Assembly: GCF_949987535.1 (NCBI RefSeq) | Contig: NC_080077.1 | Coordinates: 33,631,389-33,695,388 of the forward strand | Direction of reading: 5' to 3' | DNA length: 64,000 bases | Origin: Balaenoptera acutorostrata | Taxonomy: Eukaryota > Chordata > Mammalia > Artiodactyla > Balaenopteridae | Shown: positions 32,801-47,800 of the stretch, piece by piece | Layout: every line of letters begins with the position of its first letter | Numbering within the stretch: the stretch's first letter is position 1 | Program-made: the position numbers and the translations under genes | Notes under the pieces: model-generated | Database searches by the model: none | Told to the model about the DNA's origin: nothing | Seen by the model: the letters and a program-made list of their open reading frames with translations, nothing else

Positions 32801-35800
32801 CATACTCCCTGTCAGCTACAGCGAGCAGAGAAAACAAGCCTTTCCATCAGTTAGGGCTGGACTCTGGGGTAGTGCTGAATTTAAGCCAAGAAACAGGGCT
32901 TTAATGGCCATCCCCAGCATCGACTTCCTTCTATAACTTGATGGAAGTAAGTTATCTTTTCATGGCTTGCTCATCTCTGGAAAGGGAACAGCATTATCTT
33001 CCCATAGTTAATCTGCAGGGAAGTTATAGAGGTTAATCACATGTGAAGTCATTTAAAAATTTTAATTGAGTATATATGAAATGGATCTAAAATTTGATAT
33101 CTTTATGGCTGGAGTTTATGGCAGTTGTCCAAGTTTCAGATAATGATTCTTAGCACTGCAGTTTGGTTGTGATATAAGAGTTTCAGTAAGAGTTTTTAAA
33201 CAGCTTAAGAAAATGTAAAAGTTCTCATATTTTGTGATTTAAATACCATTTTTCTCTGTTGTCTTAGAGGGAGAACTGGAAGAAGAGTGGCTTAAGGAGG
33301 CCGGTTTGTCCAATCTCTTTGGAGAGGCTGCTGGAGATCCCCAAGAAAGCATGGTGTTTTTATCAACACTGACCCGCACGCAGGCGGCAGCTGTTCAGAA
33401 ACGAGTAGAGACTGTCTCCCAGACCTTGAGGAAAAAAAACAAACAGTACCAGGTTCCTGACGTCAGAGACATATTTGCTCAACAGAGAGGGTCAAAAGAA
33501 AGGGAGGTAGGTTTTCTTTTTTGATAAAGCAAAGGAATAATTGCTTAGAATCAATTGAACGCATCTAGTTTAATTCAGATCATTAAAAACTTAATGGGCA
33601 TGTATATGCAAGGTGCTCAAGCTCCATGCTGGCCATGATCAAGAGGGACTTGATACCTGTCCTTCTAGAAGTTATACTGATGGGGCAGAAAATGAAACAA
33701 GTTACATTTCTCTGTGACAGTCCCTGCGTTAGGTGTCCTTGGAGCTTTAGGAATGGCCCCAACCCCCTAGACAATGTGACTGCTAATTGTTACTTACAGG
33801 AAAGTCAGAGGTAGAGGATTCTTCCTTCTATATTAACTCTTGTAGGAAAATTTGCTTTTTTCTAGACTCATGTGGGGATGAATGGAAGTGGGATGTGAGG
33901 GAGCTAATTGTAGCTGAATTATAAAACAGGAACCCTGAACATGAAATAACTTCCCCTTTGCATCTAGCACTTAGCACGGTGCCTAGCACATAGAAGATTT
34001 GAGTAGATATTTGCTGAGATGATGAATTTATTAGTGGAAGCTGTTGGAGCCTGGTAGAGACTCTGGGGCTGATGGCTCTCAGGGAAGGCATGGTACAAGC
34101 AGGAGATCTGTATGGCGTGGAACAGCGCTGCTCAGTACGGCCAGTTGGTAGGCTGCTTGTGGCTTGTCCAGGAGGACCTCAAGAGCTTGCACAAAATGTA
34201 AATTAATATCATCTGCTCCTTCAACAAGACAGTCTTGCTACAAAGAGAAAAAAAAAAGGTCAGCTGAACTTAATGATGTCCTTAGGGTCAAAGTTGATCT
34301 ACACTCTGGACTGTTCTCAGATGAAGTTGGAATAGCTCTGGTCTGGAAGACCCAGTTGGTTGGTTGGAGTGAGAACAAACAGAACGGATGTTGAACGATG
34401 ATTGCAGTGATAATAATAGCAGTTATATTTGCTGCTACCACTACTGAACGCTTACTGTGCCGACTACTTTCCGTGCCATATCCCATTTCATCCTTAGAGC
34501 TGTCCTGTGAGTGAGGTACCTTCGTTTCCATTCTAGACTTTAAGTCACTTGCTCAGTGGTCCTGTAGATAGTAAACCCAAATTTGTCAGACTCTAAATAA
34601 GTGCTTTTAACCATGATGCATCCTGCTACGTTTGGGTTTACATATATGATTCTGATATTAAGTAGTCTCAGTAAATACATGAGATGTATTTACACTGTAA
34701 ATAAAGGGTAACAAAAATCTTTTTTAAAAATGAGGGACTAAATGGACTTATATTTAAGGTATCTTTCTGTCATATAGAGGTTTTTTGCTTTTTGTGGACA
34801 TTTCATTCTTCCAAGAAATCCTTTATAGCTGCAGGTTCCTACTCTCTTTGCATGGTCAATTGTAGATCAAATCCAGTCCATTTTATAGGAGTTTTGGGGT
34901 GACTGGATTGCTCCAGGTAGGTCTCTGAGGCAGTTACGTGCTTGCATACCACCCATTCGTTATTTGGGACATCCACTGGGGTTGAAGGACTGGACTTGGT
35001 TTCTAGCTGTAGAAAAATGAATAGTAAGGAAATATAGTATTATGACATTTCCTTCCCAATTAAAGAGCCCTCCCTGAGGGAGTTAAGAGGAAACAAAAAG
35101 GGGGGGGGAGGGGGCAGAGAGCTGAGCCTAAGCAAACCATATACTGTGGGATTCCTGCCAATCTCTAAGAGGATGTTGCTACTCAATGCTTCAAGCAACA
35201 TTTTCCAGCAAATTCTTGGTAATGTCTAAACCACATGGTTTGAGTTCAAGGTAATTGGTGAGTTGTATCATCTGATGGAGTCAATAAGAGAGAAATAGCA
35301 CAAGTAAATTAAAATAAGGTTAACTTGCTTACACTTTATGCCTTTAATCGAAACACTGCCACCCATTAGAAATATGTCCCCCATCCCTCAAGCAAACATG
35401 GGCCAGCTATCTTTACTTGCAGTTCTTCTATTCTCAAATAAGTACAGTGGGCCCTCCATATCCCTGGGTTCTGCACCTGTGATACGGAGGGCCGACTGTA
35501 CGATGCCATTTTTTATAAGGGACTTGAGCATGCTCCAGTGTTGGTATCCGCAAGGGCAGGGGTGGGGGGTGTCCTGGAACCAGTCTCTCACAGATACTAA
35601 GAGATGACTGTCCATATTCAGTGCTTCCGTTTCAAATGCTTCCTCATGAAGCCCTTGCTGACACTGGGAAATATAATACAGAAATGAATACCATCTGCAC
35701 TGTTATCTTCAATCGCTTAGGAAAACAATTCCAACCACATGCTCCAAAATATGTGTTCATGTGTAAGATTAGAATTACTCACTGTGTGCCCTGTGCCATG

Positions 35801-38800
35801 GAGTGCTGGCCTTCTGCAGGCTCGTGGGTGGAGGGAGGAAGATGGTATTGCTCTGCCTGAGGGGGACTGAAGTAGTGCCACGACTCTCCTACCACTTCTG
35901 TGATTGGTAGTCGCTCTACACTGACCTGGGTACCTCTAATCTCTAAGTAGAGCACCTCTGCGTACCTGCCCCGGTGCTTCTCTAGACTCTTCTTGGATTG
36001 CAGGTGGAGAGGGGAGTTCTCCTCTGCTAACACCTGAGTTGAAGTATGTGGGGAGGGGACTACAAAGGCTATCTTCTTTTGTATAGAGATGAAAATCCAA
36101 TGGAACGAGTATTTTAAAGACAGTTCATTCAAATAGACCTCTGTGTATGATTGACCTAGACTCCCCTTCCTGATTCCTGAATTCCTCCTGAAGCCTTACT
36201 TGGAAAGGAGGAAGTACGGCCTGGACACACTTACTGGTGAGAGGAGCCAGCCATGTTTTCCTGTGTCCATAAACGCTTGGAGGGCTGCATTCTTCAGGTG
36301 TCACTTCCCCAACCCCTCGAAAAAGGAGTTCCTTTGAATATCTAAGCTCTTATTACCTGCTTGGTAATTTAGTTTTAGTTGATCTCACATTTATTACTAG
36401 CTTTTTTAAAAAATATGAAGAATTCTATTTTATTACCTACATGCCAACTTATAATTTTATTTTATGACAGCGTTATTGAGAGAGAATTCACCAAGTCGCC
36501 CACTTAAAGTTTACAATTCAGAGGTTTTTTGTGTAGTCACAGATTCGCAACCACCCTCACAATCCATTTTAGCACCTTTTCATCATCTCCAAAAGAAACC
36601 CCATACCCATTCGCAATCATTCCTCATATTCCTCTCCTTACCCCCTAGGCAACCACTAATCTACTTTCTGTCTGTATGACTTTCCTATTCTGAAGATTTC
36701 GTAGAAATGAAATCACACAATATGTGGTCCTTGTGACTGATTCCTTTGACTTAGTATAATGTTTTCAATGTTCGTCCGTGTTGTAGCATGTACCTGTACT
36801 TTGTTTCCTTTTATTGCAGAATAATATTTCATTTTGTGGGTAGCTCACATTTTGTTTATCTACTCATCTGTTAATGGATATTGTTAACTTTTTGAGATGT
36901 TTTCTTTTCCCTTCAATTAATAGCGGTGTTCTTGATGGCAGGGACACTCTTGATGTTGCCCTTATTCCCCACAGGGCTTAGTAGTGTGTCTTACAAGTTG
37001 TGGGTGATCACAAGTTTATTGGATGATTGCTTGTTGATTATACCTGTAGTCCTTTTTTTCTGTGATTGATATAATTCTGAGTGCATTTCTTGTACTCTGA
37101 AGGTTAGTAATAGAGTTATTTTACAGTACCGTTTCTCTGGTTGTGAGGTGGAGATGACTAAATGGCCCATGTTCTATCTTTAGCCTCCAGATGGTAGAGA
37201 ATCACAATCAGTCAGAACAGACGAAAACAAATACCAAGGAAAAGATGGTAAGTTGGACCCGTTCTCTTGTATTTTCTCATTTATTAGTATAACAAACAGA
37301 TAAGACCTTTTAAAACATTCGTCTTCAATTCTGGTAAGCAAATTCTACTCAAATACTCGTATAAAGTACCCAAATAGGTAATTACATAAGACTGAGCATA
37401 TAGTTGGCCTTTGATTTTTTTTAAATACTTGTCTATCTCTATCTGTTCTAACATCTCTGTACATAGTCAGTTTTCCCAAATGCTTACCATGTGCCAGGTA
37501 CTAGGCAGAGATATTTACCTAATTTAATATACTCAGGAACTCTATGTAGTACATATTGTGCTTAACCCATCCTACAAATGAGAGAAGGGAGGTTTAGAGA
37601 TGTAAAGTTACTTTCCCAAGGCCACACAGCTAGTAATGGGAGCCAGTGAATTTGGAACCTCGTTTTCAGATCTGAAGTTCTTAGCTCATAAATGGATTGC
37701 TTTTCAGAAAGTTTAGAAAAACTTTTTTAAGTTAAGATTTTTTTTGGGGGGGGGGACATTGATTACAACTCTCCCTTTCATTCTTTTTTCTGTATCTGTT
37801 ATTTCAGAAATGGATTAGAAATTCAAGGCATGGATGAAAATAAATAGTAAGACTTTATTAGTACTTACCAAGAAAGAATTTAAAGCTATTTCATGGATTT
37901 ACAAAAAGGAAGGGTTTCTAAATTAAGGTCACAGATTTAATCCTCAGTGTGCTGTTACTTTAAAACTGTAGCAAAGGTTGTTGGTGGCTGCCTGAGTCCC
38001 GCTTGGGACTTTTGTTTTGCTTATGTCCTTAAGACCTGGCACCTGGAGCGTTCATGGCATTACTAGTGTTGTGTTTGGATTGGAAGTAGTGGAGGAAGAG
38101 TATCAGGTAGACTGTGGAGGCCTGGGAAGTGTTCCCAACCTTCCTATAAAAATCAAAGGTTAGTCCAAAATTACTGTATACGGGACATTTTGGAGTCTTG
38201 GAGCATCTAGTATCTTTATCCTTCCTTCCATAGTTTCCTTAGAACTTCTCTCCTGCACCCCTGCCTTAAAATATATACACACACACGTATGTGCATATAC
38301 AAGTGTGTGCATGTGTGTGTATAGACACATACGTGTCTATATATTTATGTCTATAAAAGCACTTGCTTTTTACTATTCTGTGGAGATTTCTTTAGTTACA
38401 TGTTTTATATCAGAATGAAATTACTGGGTGTTTCCCTAAGTCTGTGTGCCAGTAGACACTGAAGTGGCAAGCAGGCTGGAATAGCCAGTGCAGGCGGGCT
38501 AGAGAGCTGGGTCGTTAAGAGAGACAGATGAACCTTTTGTGCCAATATCAATATGCTTTGGGCTTTGGGGAAGAGCGACTGGCAATTGCTAAATGAATAC
38601 TGAGGAAAACATTGTCCTTTCTTGGTGTTTTCCTCCTTTGCCAGAGATGGTGATGTAGGCTATATAAACAGAAGTTCTGGAAGACAAGTTCATTATAGCA
38701 GTCCCTTCCAGCCTAGTTTGTGGCAGCCGAGTGGAATGTGACAAACTTGCTGCCTGATTTACATCTGCTTTTGCTGGAATGCTATGAAGTGGGCATAGAG

Positions 38801-41800
38801 CCTCCAGTCAGAATAATAAGAGAATGTGTATAACGCCATCCAAGTCACTGAGTATTTACTACTGCACCTGTTCTGGGCAATGCCATGCTCTTTTGCTAGC
38901 CAGTGAATTAACCAGTGTTATGCAAACATTGAAAGGTTCTGAATGAAATGCATGGAAAATATTGTCTGGAGTTCAAAAGTGGAGCTCTTTCCGTTTGAAA
39001 TCTGTAAGTGTGAGCTACGTAGTCTATTTTAAATGTTTTCCCTACACTTAGGCTTTTATGCATGTTCAATCAAAGTTACTTACTCTAAATGAAAAATAAA
39101 ATTTTAATGTTCCAGGCATTGTTGCATTTCAAATTAATTAATCTACTGCTAAGTATCAATCTTAACTTTTCATCAAATTATACAGCTCTGTGTATATGAA
39201 AGGCCAGTGTTTAATACATACATTTAGAAATACTAATAGTGCCCAAATAATTTTTAAAACTTTCGTGTTATGTATATTTTCTTTTCCGAGTTCCAAGGAG
39301 GAGGGGAAATTATTTTTTAAAATAAAGATACGGATTATTTTGGACAATTGAAAAACTTTGAGTTTTGTAAAATATTTGTAACTCAGTGCTATTGTCTACT
39401 TAAAAACCAAAGGAGAATAGATTAAATAAATTATATTATTTACACTTTTGGGCTTTAAGAGCCAAAACATTTATCTCAGCATTCTCTGTTAACGTTTCTC
39501 TTTGAGAGTAGATAATTGATTTATAGATACTTTTATTAATCAGTTAACTATCTATTTCTTTTAGCTGTGCTCCTTTATCACCCCTGAAACTGTTTTTCCT
39601 GCTATCTGCGTTAACTGGAGTTACCATTTGATCCTTAAGCCTTTTCTATATTGTGTTTTTTATTTTTGCCAATTTTTGGAGGAAATTCATATGTTTTAAA
39701 TGTATTCTAACTTAATTATAATTCTTCTCAGTTTTGAATTCAGCACAGAACATTTGTTTGTGTGTGTGGGGAGGTGGTGTTTATTGTAGCTCTGACATGG
39801 GGTTGTTAAGGAGAAAAGGGAGTCGTTTTAACATTCTTGTCCATAGACACTCAGCTTTTAGAAAGGTAGCTTCTAATTTAAGAAAATGGCTAATCAGTTT
39901 TTTCCTCTTAGAATGGTTTCCTAGGAAACCAACATACATATTCACAGTAAAACATAAAGCAGTGTAAACCAGTGGGAATATAAAACTCAAATTGTGCTTT
40001 GACATTTAAGTTAATACTTTAAAAATTAATTGGAGAGAGGTCTAGTTATCCTAATTAAAAAAAAAAATTGTCACAGGCTGTTGGAAAAGCATAATGTGGC
40101 ATAGATGGCAGCAGATAAATACAATCAAAGAGCTTTAAATTTTCTCTTATTTTTGGAATTCACATGGGTCCATTTTTACTTACTTTCTTAACTGAGATGT
40201 GACCAGGGCCAGCTATGTAATTTGCAAGGCCCAGTGAAAACTGAAAATGTAGGGTTTCTTGTTCAAATTGCGAGACGGCAACAGTAGAGCATTAAACCCA
40301 GCTTGGGGCCCCGCCGAGCACTACCCAAGTCCTACAACCACGAAGCCCGCACTGCTTATTGAATGAGAGTGAAAAAGGCTAGATTTAGATTTATCCGTAT
40401 TTTCTTTTGAGTAAAACAATTTTTCTGTGTGTTTTTGATTTAAATGACTATAAATATAGAAAATATGTAGAAGATAATACAAATACATTTTCTGAAGGCA
40501 TCAGACTTTTAATAATATACGTATATATGACATATTTATTAAATTTTAAAATTAACTTTACCCTCCATCACCTTGCTGTGTTAGTATATAAGCATTTGAA
40601 TGTACTATGTAAGCTTATTGATGTAATCCAGAGCTGCTCACCATGAATTAAAGGTCTGCAATGAGAAAATAACAGTAATCCTGTCATTGATTCCAGGTTT
40701 TTTTCTAGTGTGAGTTGTGTTAAAAACCAAAAACTTATCAAATGGCCGAATTTAGAAGTATTCTCTTCCAAGCTTAAAGCTGACGTTTTCAGCAAAGAAG
40801 TTTTCAGGTGTTAATTTTTTTCCTGGAGGATTAACAACAAACAAACCAAGAAAAAAATGTTAAATTTATTATAAACTGTTGATGTAAATACATGGAACTT
40901 ATTTCACTAGATTTATAGTTGTAAGAGAGCTGTTATAATCTTTGTAATAATCTGGTGCAAAACCTGTTGGTTCCGGTACCAGGTACCTCCAGACCTGACT
41001 CCCACAGTGCACATTGTCGGTGCTAACTTTTGTTTCGGAACTTTTACTATGATAGGTAGGTAACATTCCAGAAAGGACATGCAGGGCATGGAAGAAATCT
41101 TTTTCAGGAATCTGTTCCACTGTGAGGAAATTAAATGGTATATCATAGTTTTAAGAGAGAGTAAAACTAACCTCCTTCTCTTCTTTTTTTTTGCTTTTAC
41201 TCTCCCAGTGTAAAATAAAGCAATGATTAAGTCTACTAAATTTTTGTGAGGTTTTTCATTCAGAGCTTGAGATCACCCATCAGTGTTTTGGAACTGGACT
41301 CAGTCTAAGAATTGTGACCTCAGAGAAAGATTCCACAATTCAACTCTGGCTTTCTAGTCACCACCTTCCCTCCTCTACGACCTCATGCACCATTGATAGA
41401 ATTCCTTGAGTATACTTTTTACTATTAAAATAACTGTTAATTATTGCTTATAGTAAATACTACTTTTCCCAAAGGTTTAGATAGTTGATGTATTAGAAGT
41501 TAAAAAAAGAAGTAGCCAAAGCACATGAATTGAATCTTTTCTCTTTTTCCCAGATCAGGCATCTAGCCTAGTTGTTGGCGAAAAGGAGCTGACCCCACTG
41601 GTGCCTGAAGAGGCACCTGCCTCTGAAACAGACATCAACCTGGAGGTATCGTTTGCAGAGCAAGCTGTCAATCAGAAAGAGAGCTCCAGAGAGAAAATCC
41701 AGAGGAGCAAAGGGGACGACGCCCTGTTACCTGTACGTAATACACTATTCAGATGTCATTATCAGAGTATATTTTTCATCAGCTTTTTTTTTTTTTTCTT

Positions 41801-44800
41801 TTAATTTTATTTATTTATTTATGGCTGTGTTGGGTCTTCGTTTCTGTGCGAGGGCTTTCTCTAGTTGCGGCAAGTGGGGGCCACTCTTCATCGCGGTGCG
41901 CGGGCCTCTCACTATCGCGGCCTCTCTTGTTGCGGAGCACAGGCTCCAGACGCGCAGGCTCAGTAATTGTGGCTCACGGACTATAGTAGTTCCGCGGCAT
42001 GTGGGATCTTCCCAGACCAGGGCTCGAACCCGTGTGCCCCGCATTGGCAGGCAGATTCTCAACCACTGCGCCACCAGGGAAGCCCTCATCAGCTTTTTAT
42101 TTGGAAAATTTTAGGTCCTTAGAAAAGTTGAAAGAATAGTATAGCATACACTCCTACAGCCTTCCTGTAGATCCATTTAACATAGTACAACCTTTACTTT
42201 CTTTCTACATATATCTATCTATGTATAGGTTATACTATAGACATATACTCACTTTTTTTTTTTAGCCTAACAAGGGCATACAAAACAAAACACAGTTATA
42301 ATGCTTAAGAAATTGAACATTAAAACAATAATTATATTTTAATCTATGATCATATTAAAATGTTCCCAATTGTCACAATATTGTCCTTAATATCAATAGC
42401 TTCTCCCTTACTCCCGCCTGGGATTCAAACGAGGGTCATGTGTTGCATTTAATGTCATATTTTTTTGGTTTCTTAAATCTAGATCAGATCCCTTGATTTT
42501 TCTTTAATGTTTTGAAGAGTCCAAATCAAATTTCTGATTTTGTCTGTTCTTGGTGACTGAATTCACATTAAACATTTTTGGTCACACTACTGCCTAGATG
42601 ATGTTTATGCCTCTCATTGCATCATCAGAAGAGGGGCATGACATCAGATAGTCTCTTTACTGGAGATGGAATTTTGACCACTTGGTTAAGGAGACGTTCA
42701 CCGGATCTCCCCATCATAAAGATACCTTTTCCTGTGTACAATTAATACTAATTTGTGATCCTTGAGACTGAGGGGAATATCCTATCTGTCAGTAATAACC
42801 TACCACCCAGTGGCTTCACCATGCATTTGTAATCCTTGCCTGAAACAATAATTAGACTAGTGTTTGAGAAATGGTGATTTTTCTCATTCTATTATTTCTT
42901 CTATATTGATTGGCTGGCAATCTTCCATAGTAGTGCTTTTCCTCCCTTTTCTCTTTTTGTTTTTGAATATCACTATTCAAAAACTACCTTTTTTTATTCA
43001 GTGTTTTATAACTCATTATTGTTTTTCTTTGACGTTTAAATTTACCCAGATTTGACAAAAGGGGGCCCTTCAAGCTGGTTCCTATGCCATTTTAACATGT
43101 CCTCATTCTCTTACTCCTTTGCTTTCTAGTACAAGATGTTCCAGGCTCACCTTGTACTTTTCTCCCCTCAGATTAGAAGGAATCTATTTCTTCAAGTAGT
43201 CCTTGTTTTTTCAGTAGCAGATTGTATTTAGAAACCAACCTCTGTGTACTGAGTGTTCTCATTGCTACCGAATGTCTTATATTTTTAAAAAATACATTTA
43301 CTGGTACAGATGAACCGGTTTGCAGGGCAGAAATTGAGACACAGATGTAGAGAACAAACGTATGGACACCAGGGGGGGAAAGCGGTGGTGGTGGGATGAA
43401 TTGGGCGATTGGGATTGACATGTATACACTGATGTGTATTTAATGGATGACTAATAAGAAAAAAAAAATACATTTACTTATTTTGTAGGATTTCACCACA
43501 CAAAAGTTAGAAAGCATAGTATAATGAACTCCCCAGTACTCACCACCTAGCCCCAACATTAATTTTCCCATGACTAGTCCTGTCCTATACATACCCCCAT
43601 CCAGTTCCCTACTCTGTGTTATTTTGAAACACATCTCTGAATTATATTTTGCCATCTATAAATATTTCAGTATGTGTTTCAAAAAGATAAAGAGGGTTTT
43701 TTAAAAAACACATATCCAGGGCTTCCCAGGTGGCTCAGTGGTTAAGAATCCTCCTGCAAATGCAGGGGACACGGGTTTGAGCCCTGGTCCGGGAAGATGC
43801 CACATGCCACGGAGCAACTAAGCTCATGTGCCACTACTACTGAGCCTGCGCTCTGGAGCCTGTGAGCCACAGCTGCTGAACCCATGTGCCACAACTACTG
43901 AAGCCCGCGCGCCTGGAGCCCGTGCTCTGCCCCAAGAGAAGCCACCGCAATGAGAAGCCCGCGCACCGCAACAAAGAGTAGCCCCCACTTGCTGCAACTA
44001 GAGAAAGCCCGCGCATAGCAATGAAGACCCAATGCAGCCAAAAATAAATAAATAAAATAAATGAAAAAAAAACACACAAAAATATACATATCCATATTAC
44101 TATTATTGTACCTTAAAAAGTGCTAATAATTCTTAATTTCAAATGTCTAATCAGTGTTCAAATTTCAAATTGAATCACAAATTTCATGATTTTTTTTTTT
44201 TTTTTTTTACAGTTTGTTTGCATCAGGATCCAGATAAGGTTCATACATTGCACTTGGTTGATAATGCCTTTCAAGGCTCGTAATCCCTTCCTCCCTCCCT
44301 TCTTCTGTCTCTGTGTGTGTCTCTCTCTTTCTCTGCCTCCTTCCCTTCCCTCTCTCCCTTATTTCATTACTCTCCCTCTTTTTCCTTATCCTTTCTTCCA
44401 TTTCTCCCTTTCTCCCTCCCTCAAAATTTGTTTGTTGAAGAAACCTGGTTATTAAGTTTCTTGTTCTGTCCCCATGTTCTTTGGCTTCTTGTAAATTGGT
44501 TGACTCTAGATTGATCAGACTCAGGCTCATTTTTTGGTCAAGGCTACTTCATATGTGATCATGTATCAAGAGATTAAAAATATCTGGTTGTCTTTCTCTT
44601 TTGTGAAATTAGCAGCTGCTGCTGATCAATGCTTGGATCCATTTGTTCATTAATGGTTACAAAATGATGTTCTAATTTCTTTTTTTCCTTTATTAATTTG
44701 AATACTTCTATTAAGAAAAATGTTCTCAAATGGGTTACTTCTTACTTTCATTTACCAGTTTTCAATTTTTTTTTTGGTTCCTTAGCATCTTTCATTAGTG

Positions 44801-47800
44801 ACCAATTAGTGTTGTTTTAATTTTCTTATAAAAATAGTTTCTTAACTCATGGATGTAGACATATATGACATGACCCTAGAGAAAATTTCTCATATGTTTC
44901 TGGTATATTTTCTACTTCAGACCTAGAATTGTCTATTTCTGCAAGAAACTCTGATTTCATTTAGTAGAAATATACTTTTGTGACTATGTTCAGGACACTA
45001 GGAATGTTCCTTTCTCTGAGTTGGTCATTGCTTAAAGCCTTTTCAGAGGACAGAAGTACATCTGTGTCTTCTTTCTTCCATGCTGAGAATAGTGGTTTTC
45101 AGGATACTGCAGATAATATAATTAGAATATCACATAATTATTTATGTGTTTTATCCTCCGTTAATGCACAGCATATCAACAATGTGATTACTAAAAAACA
45201 GTTTAAACTTGTTTTTCTTTTCCTCAGTTGGTTGTATCCTTGGGGTACATCCCAAAAGGATTGTAATAATCAAATTACTCTGCTTTAGGTCGTTTAGGAT
45301 AGTGCTTCTCTGTATGGTTATGCCACCAACTGCATACCTGGTTGGGTTAATTAGTTTCATTTCATATTCAATGTTTAAGGATTGCTATTTTGAAACTTAA
45401 TTTTATTTTGTAAACATGTAAACTATTTAAGTGGTCCAAAAGTCAGAATTAAAAACAAGGTGTATAAGAAGTCTCACTTCTATACTTGAGCCATCACCCT
45501 CTTCTCTCCCTGCCCTTTACAGGTAAATTTACCTTACAGGCAAATTTCTTTTAATTTTATGGTTTATCCTTCCATTCTTAGATAAATGGTAGCCCACTAT
45601 ATACACTTGATTATTTATTTATTTATATTTGACTTAGCAGTATGTCTTGGAGATCACTCTATAGTAGTAGAGAGAAATATTTCTTATTCTTTTTTATTTA
45701 TACATTGTACCCCATTGTGAGGATGTATCACAATTTACTTAACCAGCCACCTGATGGTGGACATCTAGATTGTTTCCAGGCTTTATCATATATTTTTAAG
45801 AATCTATTTTTACACCTAGTGGGAAAAGTAAAGGAGTATTCATGCATCATGTGGCCTAAAGAGATGATCCAGGCTCCAGACCATCCTTAGCAAAAGTATC
45901 TTTTAAAAGTGATGGTCTTCTATATCTCAACAGATGGAAAGGGTTTTAAGTGAAGGATGGTAGAGTCTAATTAAACAAGATGAAGACTTTGTTGACTTCT
46001 AAGTTGTTGATTCAAACAGTGGAATAAACTAGTAGTTTAGTTCAGAAACTTAAAGACAAAACTTCCTCTCTCATTTTATTCTCTAACAAACTAATTTTTG
46101 CTCACCTACTTTCTAGATTTTATTCATGTTGTGCCCCAAGCTTAAAATGACCTTCCCATTTCTACCCCTCTGTTGTTCTGTGTTTATCAAGGAAGCCTTA
46201 TCCCATCCTTTGGGGTCTAGCTCAGTATCTAGCTTTACTGTTAGCGCTTTCCTGTTTGTGAACTTACATTAGATAAAATTTATAAAATCATTCTTTAAAC
46301 TGTTAAGATGCCATGCTTTTGATAATTATTGTCAATGTATCCATGTATTTATTTATTTGTTTTAATTTTTTTTTTAATTTAATTTTTATTTATTTATTTT
46401 TGGCTGTGTTGGGTCTTTGTTGCTGTGTGCGGGCTTTCTCTAGTTGTGGCAAGCGGGGGCTACTCTTCGTTGTGATGTGCAGGCTTCTCATTGCGGTGGC
46501 TTCTCTTGTTGCGGAGCACAGGCTCTAGGCGTGCGGGCTTTAGTAGTTGTGGCGCGCCGGCTCAGTAGTTGTGGTTCACGGGCTTAGTTGCTCCGCGGCA
46601 TGTGGGATCTTCCCGGACCAGGGCTTGAACCCATGTCCCTTGCATTGGCAGGCAGATTCTTAACCACTGCACCACCAGGGAAGCCCCTCCATGTATTTAT
46701 TTATGCATATATGCTTCAGTTCATCTATACAACCATTTATTTATTTGTATGTCTTCTAGAAGGCATGCACGTACTGTAAGCTTTCTACAGGTCATCAGCA
46801 TGATTGGTGAAGTAAATATTTGTATTTGTCACTCTGAGGTGAGAGTCTAAGCAGATAAAACCTCAAATTCCATTTCTACTCCATGCTCTCCTGCTTCTGT
46901 AAATAAGCAATAGGCTTTATGTAATACATTGTTCTCTGTTGACCTCATTTTACATTCACTTCCTTTTTCTTATGGCATTGAGCAATCTTTGTTAATTCTT
47001 TATGATCTCTCACAGCAGATTCAAATTTCTCCTCTTAAATTTGGAGATCAGGTTTGATAACCTTTAATGTGTGTTAAGATGAAAATTCAGCTGTTATTTA
47101 TTGTGTTTTGTGTACCCATGATATCTTAGAAAGTATGCTCTGTAATTATTTCGTTCATTTATCAAGTGACCTCTATGAGGTAGATATTATGATTCTTTTT
47201 CATACAAAAAAACAGGTTAGAGAGATTACATGGCATGCTAAGGCTTGGCTTCAGTGACTAAGCTTTTGAAGCTGGAGTTTTTTCTGGAAGATCATGGTGA
47301 CATGTGCCTGCAAGGTATATGTGCATTTAATTTAGGTGTGAATTTAAGTGTTGTATTGGTGCTACTGACAACTTCTTCAGGATAGCTTGGAATGTTATAC
47401 AAATAAGATTCTGGTTTGTTGAGTCCTTCATATACAATAGAAACTTAATAGCACTCCTTTATCCTATCTTGGGAGACTAAAAACAGTAAGGCTTTATTTA
47501 GCAATTTTTAAGATCATAGCTTTGAAATGATAACTATGGTGAAGCCTGTATTCTAGATGCATGCCTATATTTTCTTAAGTCTTTATTTAGTGTCTTTTGG
47601 ATTCTTACTGAATTATGTTTAATTCAAGTAAATTTATGTTTTATGGCAACTTTGGTTGTCTGGTAACAAAGCTCAGTGCATACTGAAGGCTAAAAACTTG
47701 CATGGAGGCTCAAGTTGGGAGTTTGTTAGAAAATGGAACATCTCTGGAGGAAGCAGAAGGACAGTAAAAGAAATGTTAGTTCGGGATAGGGTGAGGAGAC

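Noticed and set aside
41811..42089. Recurrent protein-like ORFs (e.g. '[34 protein letters not shown]') at many places on both strands
   Set aside because: They are translations of the CHR-2 SINE body in sense or antisense. The same peptide recurs wherever a SINE lies. Not genes.
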